Positions 1 to 4,973 of a stretch of 7,551 bases of DNA are shown here, one piece after another. Numbering within the stretch: position 1 is the first letter of the stretch; each line of letters opens with the position of its first letter. The position numbers were made by a program, and so were the translations under genes. Source of the stretch: Candidatus Aminicenantota bacterium (lineage in GTDB: Bacteria > Acidobacteriota > Aminicenantia > Aminicenantales > Aminicenantaceae); the NCBI GenBank assembly GCA_030617525.1, contig JAUWVG010000095.1, positions 1 through 7,551 on the forward strand, given 5' to 3'. The notes beneath the pieces were generated by a model. It did no database searches and was not told where the DNA came from. It saw nothing but the letters and a program-made list of their open reading frames with translations.

Positions 1-7
1 AAATCTA

Positions 8-664
8 TTGGATCAGGAAAAAATAGGGCTTTTTGGAGGAACATTTAATCCCATCCATTCAGGCCATATCAAAGCCGCAGGAGTCGTTCAGAGAATATTT
101 ACTCTGGATAAGATTCTTTTTATCCCTTCTTCTATCCCCCCGCATAAAGAGTCAGAAAAGATCGTTTCACCCGGCCACAGGTTTAAGATGGTCGAACTTG
201 CAGTGGAAAACACCGCTTCTTTTGTCGCGTCTCCCATAGAAATCGAGGAGAAGGGGACATCCTACTCCATCCTGACACTTCAAAAAATAAGCAAGATTTA
301 TCCGGAGGCCCTTTTCTTTTTTATCCTTGGCATAGATGCTTTCCTGGAAATCGACACCTGGAAAAACCATGAACGTGTGCTGGAGCAGTGCAAATTTGTG
401 GTTATCAGCCGTAAGGAGTATCGCTTGGAAGATGCCAAGAATGTCTTGGATAGAAAATATGCTTCCGGGATGTGTGATCTTTCCGTGTCGGAAAGAATCC
501 GGAAAAACCTCGACCTTTCCTATAAAATATTTCTTCTTCCTTTTGACGCTCTCGATGTCTCATCCACAGAAATCCGGGGAAGGTTGAAAAAAAAACTTTC
601 CATTACCCATATGGTTTCCGAGCCAGTGGCCGACTATATTTTTAAAAATAATCTCTATCAGTGA
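8..664 (+). CDS. nadD: Nicotinate-nucleotide adenylyltransferase NadD
   Basis: NadD transfers AMP from ATP to nicotinate mononucleotide, giving deamido-NAD for NadE. The nucleotidyltransferase signature GGTFNPIHSGH is at residues 10-20. The loop FIPSSIPPHK follows at about 38-47, and the C-terminal SSTEIR motif is at 185-190. Together these cover the whole fold. At 218 residues the protein has the normal family length, so the gene is essentially complete. The start is uncertain. TTG at 8-10 puts KIGLFGG at residue 5, as expected for the family, but only seven bases precede it, the frame stays open to the window edge, and no ribosome binding site can be judged. A start just upstream is possible. 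The gene leads the nadD-rsfS-rlmH cluster, an order common in bacteria, and its stop overlaps or nearly abuts rsfS. Family assignment is very secure. Confidence 0.96.
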   Translation: MDQEKIGLFGGTFNPIHSGHIKAAGVVQRIFTLDKILFIPSSIPPHKESEKIVSPGHRFKMVELAVENTASFVASPIEIEEKGTSYSILTLQKISKIYPEALFFFILGIDAFLEIDTWKNHERVLEQCKFVVISRKEYRLEDAKNVLDRKYASGMCDLSVSERIRKNLDLSYKIFLLPFDALDVSSTEIRGRLKKKLSITHMVSEPVADYIFKNNLYQ

Positions 665-669
665 GGCAA

Positions 670-1056
670 ATGAACACGACTATTCCTAAGAAATTCACAA
701 AACGAAGCCTTCCCAAAGGTGTTAAAATTGCTATCCAGGTGAGCATTGAAAAAAAAGGTGAGGAAGTCATTGTGCTTGATTTGAGTGAAAAATCGTCCTT
801 TACCGATATTTTTGTCATTTTGCACGGCAACTCACCCCGCCAAAATCTGGCCATCTATGAGAATATCGAGACTGAGTTGAAAAAGGCCAACATCCTTCCC
901 CTGAGCCGAGAGGGGCTTGAGAGTGCCGAGTGGATTTTAATGGATTACGGATATTTTATCATTCATGTCTTTTCCAAAAAAGCCCGGGAGTACTATTCTC
1001 TGGAAAATCTGTGGATTGATGCCCCCAAGTTAACTTATACGAGCAAGAGTCAATAA
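670..1056 (+). CDS. rsfS: Ribosomal silencing factor RsfS (YbeB/Iojap family)
   Basis: RsfS binds ribosomal protein uL14 on the 50S subunit and blocks subunit joining when nutrients are scarce. The family core is clear: VLDLSEKSSFTDIFVI at about residues 35-50, followed by GNSPRQ, then EG..SAEWILMDYG, and VHVF/IHVF..AREYYSLENLW with a closing DAP. The length of 128 residues is normal. I chose ATG at 670 because GAGG lies just before it, although the 3-base spacing is short. GTG at 661 is an in-frame alternative that would overlap the nadD stop as GTGA, adding three residues. In either case the gene is translationally close-coupled to nadD. rlmH lies downstream, as in E. coli ybeB-ybeA. Only the start is in doubt. 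Confidence 0.95.
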   Translation: MNTTIPKKFTKRSLPKGVKIAIQVSIEKKGEEVIVLDLSEKSSFTDIFVILHGNSPRQNLAIYENIETELKKANILPLSREGLESAEWILMDYGYFIIHVFSKKAREYYSLENLWIDAPKLTYTSKSQ

Positions 1057-1076
1057 CGGCGACACAAAAAAAGTTG

Positions 1077-1105
1077 TTGACATTTTGTTCTGTAACCCTT
1101 ATTTT
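1077..1105 (+). promoter_or_regulatory. Candidate sigma70 promoter upstream of rlmH
   Basis: A perfect TTGACA hexamer (1077-1082) is followed after 17 bases by TATTTT (1100-1105), a 4/6 match to the -10 consensus. It lies in the only sizeable gap of the left gene cluster (1057-1126). Transcription would start near 1112, leaving a leader of about 15 bases before the ATG of rlmH. The gap is AT-rich, so a chance match is possible. If real, rlmH and the two genes after it can be transcribed apart from nadD-rsfS. Confidence 0.4.
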
Positions 1106-1126
1106 TTATGAACTATTTTGGGTGCC

Positions 1127-1594
1127 ATGAAACTGAAAATCCTGTGGCCGGGACGGACACGAAACAGAGACATAAAGAAATTACAGGATGATCTTTTTAA
1201 AAAAATAGGCCACCTAAATAGATGTGAACTGATTGAGACTAAAGAAGCCAGAGGAATAGACGAGAAGTATGAAAACAAGATTATGGACGTCGAAGCCCAA
1301 GGGCTTGAAAAAAACTTCGGAAATGATTATGTTATCTGCCTCAGCGACAAGGGAAAAGAAATGAGTTCAAAAGAGTTTGCGCGGTTTTTAGAAAAATTGA
1401 CGTCCCACTCTACACGCGCGGCTACTTTTGTCGTCGGCGGTTTTCTTGGGTTGGACAAGCGGATTATCCAAAAAGCCGATTTTCTCCTTTCTCTGTCAAA
1501 AATGACATTTTCTCATGAGCTCATTCGTCTTTTCCTTTTGGAGCAGATCTATCGTTCTTTAACAATCATGAAAGGACAACACTATGCAAAGTAA
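1127..1594 (+). CDS. rlmH: 23S rRNA (pseudouridine1915-N3)-methyltransferase RlmH
   Basis: RlmH is a small SPOUT methyltransferase that methylates pseudouridine 1915 in helix 69 of 23S rRNA in assembled 70S ribosomes. Family features are the N-terminal MKLKILWPGRTRN strand, the glycine-rich SAM-site segment FVVGGFLGLD at about residues 101-110, LSLSKMTFSHEL at about 122-133, and the LEQIYRSLTI helix near the C terminus. The 155 residues match the usual length exactly. ATG at 1127 is preferred over in-frame TTG at 1118 because it gives the standard family N terminus; only a weak GGGTG lies upstream. Two departures from consensus are visible. The usual GGP after the SAM-site strand reads GGF, and the C-terminal Tyr-His-Arg/Lys tail reads HYAK, so the position of the family histidine is alanine. 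The stop is 9 bases before the next gene. Confidence 0.94.
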   Translation: MKLKILWPGRTRNRDIKKLQDDLFKKIGHLNRCELIETKEARGIDEKYENKIMDVEAQGLEKNFGNDYVICLSDKGKEMSSKEFARFLEKLTSHSTRAATFVVGGFLGLDKRIIQKADFLLSLSKMTFSHELIRLFLLEQIYRSLTIMKGQHYAK

Positions 1595-1600
1595 GGGGGA
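1593..1600 (+). promoter_or_regulatory. Ribosome binding site supporting a TTG start
   Basis: AAGGGGGA overlaps the rlmH stop codon and ends 3 bases before TTG at 1604; the AGGGG core is about 5 bases away. No ATG or GTG is available in frame nearby, so this site decides the start of the DksA-like gene. Confidence 0.6.
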
Positions 1601-1603
1601 TTC

Positions 1604-1960
1604 TTGAACAAAAAAGACAAAGAACGGTTCGAAAAGATACTCTTAGACAAGCAGAAAGAGGACAATTTGAAATTGAGCGAATTATTCCACCAGAGTCAAA
1701 CAGTCGTTGAAACCGGTATCGCTCAAGATGAAGGAGACAAGGCGGAAAGCTCTTATACGAAGGAGTTTCTCCTGAATCTCTCAGATTCTGAAAGGAAGCA
1801 GCTGAAATTGATAGATGAGGCTCTTCGACGAATTAAAGAATGTACGTACGGCAAATGCCAGATGTGCGGCAAGGACGTAGGGATGAAAAGACTAGGTGTT
1901 GTGCCCTGGACGCCCTACTGTATTCACTGCCAGGAGAAAGCCGAGGAAGAGTCTTCTTGA
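1604..1960 (+). CDS. DksA/TraR-family C4 zinc finger protein
   Basis: This is a 118-residue member of the DksA/TraR family, whose members enter the RNA polymerase secondary channel and tune initiation, often with ppGpp. The C4 zinc finger is complete: C85-x2-C88-x17-C106-x2-C109, with the conserved MKRLGVVP between the pairs. Upstream is a predicted coiled coil. Its tip reads D42-E-G-D45-K-A, which matches the D-x2-D-R-A pattern of E. coli DksA (the two tip aspartates needed for its activity), followed by an acidic, hydroxyl-rich stretch. The protein is about 30 residues shorter than E. coli DksA, the loss being N-terminal. TTG at 1604 is the start, with AAGGGGGA just before it. The stop overlaps the next gene by four bases (TTGA). 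The family is secure, but whether it works as a true DksA or a paralogue cannot be told here. Confidence 0.9.
   Translation: MNKKDKERFEKILLDKQKEDNLKLSELFHQSQTVVETGIAQDEGDKAESSYTKEFLLNLSDSERKQLKLIDEALRRIKECTYGKCQMCGKDVGMKRLGVVPWTPYCIHCQEKAEEESS
1943..1950 (+). promoter_or_regulatory. Ribosome binding site for the comF TTG start
   Basis: A purine run GAGGAAGA inside the end of the DksA-like gene ends 6 bases before TTG at 1957. It supports a start there, overlapping the upstream stop as TTGA, and so translational coupling of the two genes. Confidence 0.55.
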
Positions 1961-2700
1961 TTTCTTCTATCCGGAAGAAAATTTCGACATTTTTTAAATA
2001 CGCTGAACTTCTCTTGTTTCCTTCATCCTGTAAGCTCTGTTTAAAACCTCTCGAAGCCATCGGGGATCGAGTGGTCTGCCGGTCCTGTTTTGAGTCTTTA
2101 AGACACCGCAGTTCTTCATTTTGTCTCAGCTGCGGGCATTTTTTCCAGGATTCGGCCGAGCCGCGCCTGTGCGTCCAGTGTCTGGAGAAAAAACCCGGGT
2201 ATTCGCTGCACCGCTCCTGCGGCCAATACATGGGGAAACTGAAGGACTTTATTCTTTTGTTCAAATATCGAGGATATAAAATATTGGGTAAGGACCTGGC
2301 GCGGTTTATGCTCCAGACTCTTGGGAAGTCAGAGGAAATTTGGTGGGGAGTTGATGCCGTTGTTCCCGTCCCCCTGCATCCAAAAAGAAAAAGGCACAGA
2401 GGATTTAACCAGGCTTTTATTCTGGCAAAAATTATAGCTCGGGAGAAAAAAAAAGCTCTCATAACGAAATGTCTTGTTAAAGCAAAAAACAGGCCGCCAC
2501 AGACGGTAGTCGAAGCTCAAGAGAGAGGGAAAAACATCAAAGGGGCATTTGCGGTGAAAAAGGCTGGGGAGATCAAAGGCAAGGTTATTCTTCTTGTCGA
2601 TGACGTTTTCACGACCGGCGCTACGGTCAAGGAGTGTTGCGAGATGCTTCTTCAAGCAGGGGCTAAGGAAGTGCGGGTTATCACTCTTGCGCAGGCATAA
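1957..2700 (+). CDS. comF: ComF-family phosphoribosyltransferase-like protein
   Basis: ComF/GntX proteins combine an N-terminal double zinc ribbon with a type I phosphoribosyltransferase domain. In naturally competent bacteria they take part in DNA uptake; elsewhere the role is unclear. The zinc ribbons are shown by four CxxC pairs at 25/28, 41/44, 56/59 and 72/75. The conserved FKYRGYKILGKDLA segment follows, then VPVPLHPKRKRHRGFNQA (the ComF signature) and a PRPP loop VILLVDDVFTTGAT at 210-223. With TTG at 1957 the protein has 247 residues, close to the family norm. The frame stays open upstream to 1840, but that stretch lies within the DksA-like gene and does not resemble ComF, so the longer form is rejected. 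A terminator hairpin follows directly. No other competence gene is visible, so a role in DNA uptake here is only inference. Confidence 0.93.
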   Translation: MISSIRKKISTFFKYAELLLFPSSCKLCLKPLEAIGDRVVCRSCFESLRHRSSSFCLSCGHFFQDSAEPRLCVQCLEKKPGYSLHRSCGQYMGKLKDFILLFKYRGYKILGKDLARFMLQTLGKSEEIWWGVDAVVPVPLHPKRKRHRGFNQAFILAKIIAREKKKALITKCLVKAKNRPPQTVVEAQERGKNIKGAFAVKKAGEIKGKVILLVDDVFTTGATVKECCEMLLQAGAKEVRVITLAQA

Positions 2701-2745
2701 AAAAAAAGCGCCCTTGATCCCCGCGGATCTTGGATGCTTTTTTTT
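2701..2745. terminator. Probable bidirectional intrinsic terminator
   Basis: An imperfect hairpin pairs 2708-2720 with 2725-2737 around a CCGC loop. The inner five pairs are perfect; the outer stem has one C-A and two T-T mismatches and one G-U pair. An A7-A8 tract precedes it and a T8 tract (2738-2745) follows, so it can act on both strands. It lies between the convergent comF and hsp20 stops, directly after the comF TAA. Confidence 0.7.
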
Positions 2746-2756
2746 CTTTGGTTAAA

Positions 2757-3224
2757 TTACGATTTTTTGTTTGTTTGTTCTGCCTGGAGGATCTTCACCT
2801 GTCTTGGTTTGTGCTCCGGTTTTTTCGGCATGATGATTTTGAGAACGCCGTTGTTGTGTTCAGCTTTAATGGAGTCTTGATTTATGTAGAGGGGAAGGCT
2901 GAATGAGCGGAAAAAAGAGCCGTATGCGCGTTCGATTCTGTGATAGTTTTCTTCCTTGGTCTCTTTTTCGAAAGTTCTTTGTCCTCTCAATGTCAAGGTG
3001 TTGTCTTCGAGCTTGATTTGAATGTCTTTCTCATCGATACCGGGAACTTCGGCACTGAGCACGAGTTCGTGTTCTGTTTCGAATATATCCACTGAAGGTG
3101 TCCATGAGTTCGACACCAAATCCTTTTCTTCACCGCGGGAAGTTACGGCTTCCTCAAAAAGGTGATTCATTTTTTCCCTAATAGTGATTAGATCCCTGAA
3201 AGGATCCCATCTTATTATTGCCAT
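2757..3224 (-). CDS. hsp20: Small heat shock protein, Hsp20/alpha-crystallin family
   Basis: This is an ATP-independent cytoplasmic holdase of 155 residues that forms oligomers and keeps unfolding proteins soluble for DnaK/ClpB. The N-terminal MAIIRWDPFRDL is typical of the bacterial class A type. The alpha-crystallin domain runs from about W41 (TPSVDIFE) to the signature GVLKIIMPK at 126-134. The C-terminal V143-K-I145 fits the V/I-x-I/V motif that bridges subunits. The ATG is certain: a perfect AAGGAGG (complement of 3234-3240) lies 9 bases upstream. The gene stands alone with its own strong promoter, which is overlapped by a HAIR-like operator, suggesting HspR-type heat control. It ends near a terminator shared with comF. 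Confidence 0.97.
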   Translation of the reverse strand: MAIIRWDPFRDLITIREKMNHLFEEAVTSRGEEKDLVSNSWTPSVDIFETEHELVLSAEVPGIDEKDIQIKLEDNTLTLRGQRTFEKETKEENYHRIERAYGSFFRSFSLPLYINQDSIKAEHNNGVLKIIMPKKPEHKPRQVKILQAEQTNKKS

Positions 3225-3259
3225 TGTATTTGACCTCCTTAATTTCTTTGTCCTTATTA

Positions 3260-3288
3260 AATATAATACTTGAGTGCGTATTTGTCAA
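3260..3288 (-). promoter_or_regulatory. Sigma70 promoter of hsp20
   Basis: Read on the minus strand, TTGACA (complement of 3283-3288) is followed after exactly 17 bases by TATATT (complement of 3260-3265), a 6/6 and a 5/6 match. Transcription should start near 3253, giving a leader of about 29 bases with a perfect Shine-Dalgarno sequence. The surrounding DNA is very AT-rich. A housekeeping promoter this strong on a heat-shock gene implies a repressor. Confidence 0.8.
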
Positions 3289-3292
3289 GTAT
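3266..3292. promoter_or_regulatory. HAIR-like operator (HspR-type) over the hsp20 promoter
   Basis: On the plus strand CTTGAGT (3269-3275), seven bases, then TGTCAAG (3283-3289). The HspR-associated inverted repeat HAIR is CTTGAGT-N7-ACTCAAG, so the left half-site is perfect, the spacing exact, and the right half-site matches 5/7. The symmetric core extends to ATACTTGA/TCAAGTAT, 8-base perfect arms at 3266-3273 and 3285-3292. The repeat covers the -35 box and most of the spacer, where a bound repressor would block RNA polymerase. No hspR gene is in the window, so identification of the regulator is inference from the motif. Confidence 0.65.
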
Positions 3293-3344
3293 ATATAAAT
3301 AATATTATGCATATATTTAAAAATACTGAAGAATTATTAAGAAA

Positions 3345-3394
3345 GGGGTCAAGTGAAACACTTATTAAATCTTTAAAAAAAAGCACTTGAATCC
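3345..3394. repeat. Inverted repeat with two alternative hairpins
   Basis: GGGGTCAAGTG (3345-3355) and CACTTGAATCC (3384-3394) form a 28-base-loop inverted repeat with a perfect 7-base core, TCAAGTG/CACTTGA. A smaller perfect hairpin, AAGTG-AAA-CACTT (3351-3363), shares the same left arm, so the two cannot form together. The loop holds an A8 tract. It lies downstream of rsmI and upstream of hsp20. A weak terminator for the rsmI transcript is possible, but no proper T tract follows the hairpin on that strand; a dispersed repeat element is the other option. Confidence 0.5.
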
Positions 3395-3418
3395 TAGAAC
3401 CCTTGAATCCTCGAATCC
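3387..3418. repeat. Four tandem octamers, consensus TNGAAYCC
   Basis: Four contiguous 8-base units: TTGAATCC (3387-3394), TAGAACCC (3395-3402), TTGAATCC (3403-3410) and TCGAATCC (3411-3418). Variation is confined to positions 2 and 6, so this is a patterned degenerate array and not simple low complexity. It adjoins and shares its first unit with the right arm of the neighbouring inverted repeat. It is non-coding as far as I can see. Confidence 0.75.
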
Positions 3419-3441
3419 TTTTCATTGCATTTCCATCCGAC

Positions 3442-4158
3442 TCAAAATGATTTTTTTCTTGAATACCCCTGAATGAGAATCGTGGCCTCCCCCTTCAGGG
3501 TGTTCCCTTGGATCTGGTTTTTCAGCTCTTCGGGAGTACCCCGGAGAAACTCCTCGTAGATTTTTGTCATTTCGCGGGCCACAACGACCTGGCGGTCACC
3601 CATGGACTCTTGAATTTCCTCTAAAAAGGCCAACAATCTTCTTGGCGGGAGGAAGAAAACAAGTGTAGAGGCCTCTTCCTTAAGCGAGTCGAGTAATTTT
3701 CGTGTGGCCACTGCCTTTGGTGGCGCAAATCCCAAAAACAAAAACCGGTGCGTTGGGAGGCCAGCTCCTGAAAGGGCGGCCGTAAGTGCTGAAACTCCAG
3801 GGATGACATGGATATCTATCCCCTTATTAATGGCTTCTCTGATGAGTGGAAATCCAGGATCGGAAATTCCAGGAGTACCTGCATCCGAAACCAGAGCCAC
3901 GTCATTTCCTTCTTTGAGAAGGCCAATAATCTGAGGTGTTTTTTGTGTCTCTCTCGGGTGAAAATAGCTGATAAGTTTCTTTTTGATGTCGTATCTGGCC
4001 AGGAGTTTTCGTGTATGGCGGGTATCCTCACATGCGATAGCGTGAACATTTTCAAGGACTTTGAGAGCCCTGATGGTCAAATCCTCGAGGTTTCCGATGG
4101 GAGTCCCGACGATGTACAGTTTACCAAAGTTGGAATTGTTTTCGTGATTCTCGGGCAT
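3442..4158 (-). CDS. rsmI: 16S rRNA (cytidine1402-2'-O)-methyltransferase RsmI
   Basis: RsmI 2'-O-methylates C1402 in the ribosomal P site using SAM; it belongs to the tetrapyrrole methylase fold. The motifs appear in order: LYIVGTPIGNLEDLTIRAL at 14-32, EDTRHTRKLL at 44-53, VSDAGTPGISDPG at 90-102, PGVSALTAALSGAGLP at 120-135, then REMTKIYEE and the closing KGEATILIQG strand. The protein has 238 residues against 286 in E. coli: it stops just after the last catalytic-domain strand and lacks the helical C-terminal extension. In addition, the usual FYESxHRL segment reads FFLPPRRL at 168-175. The start ATG lies 2 bases after the nadE stop, so the two genes are cotranscribed, with a weak GGGA upstream. 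Family certain; full activity is likely but not shown. Confidence 0.93.
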   Translation of the reverse strand: MPENHENNSNFGKLYIVGTPIGNLEDLTIRALKVLENVHAIACEDTRHTRKLLARYDIKKKLISYFHPRETQKTPQIIGLLKEGNDVALVSDAGTPGISDPGFPLIREAINKGIDIHVIPGVSALTAALSGAGLPTHRFLFLGFAPPKAVATRKLLDSLKEEASTLVFFLPPRRLLAFLEEIQESMGDRQVVVAREMTKIYEEFLRGTPEELKNQIQGNTLKGEATILIQGYSRKKSF

Positions 4159-4160
4159 GG

Positions 4161-4973
4161 TTATCTATCCCAATCATAAGGGAAGAGAAAATCGTGGCCA
4201 ACGGTACGTTCCGAGATCTTTGGGATAAGGGGAAGTTTTCTCTTGAATTCCGATCCCTTGATGAACCGGATAATCTTGTTCACTTTTTCTTTGGCAAATC
4301 CCGAGTCAATGACCTTCTCTCGGGGCATTCTTTTATCGACCAGTAAAAAAAGGATTTGATCGATTTCTTCATAGGAAAGGCCCAGTTCATCCTCATCTGT
4401 CTGTCCGTCCCAAAGTCCTGCGGTCGGCACTTTTTTTCTGATATGTTCCGGCACACCAATATATTCCGCGAGCTGACGGAGCTGGGTCTTGTACAGGTCT
4501 CCCAGGGGATTGATTGCACAGGCCATGTCTCCATGGATGGTCCCATACCCCAGGAGGAGTTCAGTTTTGTTGCTGGTCCCTAAAATAAGGGCATGTTCTC
4601 TTTCCGAGTGATCGTAGAGGATGGACATGCGTTCCCGGGCCATTTTATTCCCCTTAATCCGTCGGTCCGAAGAGGGATTATGTTTGTAATAGGCATCTAA
4701 CATTGGTGATATGTCAATCCGTCTTGACCGGATTTTGAGTGTGTTGATGACATCCTGAGCATCCTTTTCGCATGAACGGGATAATTTGCCGTAGGGCAAA
4801 ACAAAGCCTATAACATTATTGGCTCCAAGTGCTTTGACGGCGAGAAACGACGTTACCGCGGAATCCAGTCCACCTGAAATTCCCAAAATCCCTTTTTTGT
4901 ATTGAAACTTAGAGAGTTCCTCCTTGATGAACTTCGTCAGTATTTTTTCGACAAAAGGGGCGTTAATCTTCAT
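4161..4973 (-). CDS. nadE: NAD synthetase NadE (stand-alone synthetase chain)
   Basis: NadE adenylates deamido-NAD with ATP and replaces the adenylate with ammonia to give NAD. The ATP pyrophosphatase loop SGGLDSA is at residues 33-39. N109..ARERMSILYD is the conserved substrate-site helix. TSNKTELLLGYGTIHGD (133-149) followed by INPLGDLYKT and PTAGLWDGQTDEDELG (183-198) are diagnostic. The length of 270 residues is that of the ammonia-type enzyme, without the fused glutaminase domain. The upstream gene, a nitrilase-fold hydrolase resembling that missing domain, overlaps the nadE start by 11 bases. I therefore infer that ammonia may be delivered by that partner. The ATG at 4973 has no good Shine-Dalgarno, which fits translational coupling. 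rsmI follows after 2 bases. Confidence 0.96.
   Translation of the reverse strand: MKINAPFVEKILTKFIKEELSKFQYKKGILGISGGLDSAVTSFLAVKALGANNVIGFVLPYGKLSRSCEKDAQDVINTLKIRSRRIDISPMLDAYYKHNPSSDRRIKGNKMARERMSILYDHSEREHALILGTSNKTELLLGYGTIHGDMACAINPLGDLYKTQLRQLAEYIGVPEHIRKKVPTAGLWDGQTDEDELGLSYEEIDQILFLLVDKRMPREKVIDSGFAKEKVNKIIRFIKGSEFKRKLPLIPKISERTVGHDFLFPYDWDR

Noticed and set aside
1840..1956. N-terminal extension of the ComF gene from ATG 1840
   Set aside because: The stretch is the DksA-like gene read in another frame; ComF-like sequence begins only after TTG 1957.
1833..2462. A 209-codon open frame on the minus strand
   Set aside because: It lies opposite the DksA-like and ComF genes, both of which have clear family motifs, and its translation shows no recognisable domain.
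3266..3292. CIRCE element for HrcA at hsp20
   Set aside because: CIRCE is TTAGCACTC-N9-GAGTGCTAA. The arms and spacing here do not fit, whereas HAIR spacing and one half-site fit exactly.
3345..3394. Strong intrinsic terminator for rsmI
   Set aside because: Read on the minus strand, the T8 tract lies in the loop and not after the stem, and what follows the stem is a mixed CT/AT stretch. Left as a repeat.
3387..3418. CRISPR array
   Set aside because: The units are 8 bases long and contiguous, with no spacers and no cas gene in the window.
3704..4179. Plus-strand open frames opposite rsmI
   Set aside because: They are antisense to a gene with full RsmI motifs and have no recognisable product or ribosome binding site.
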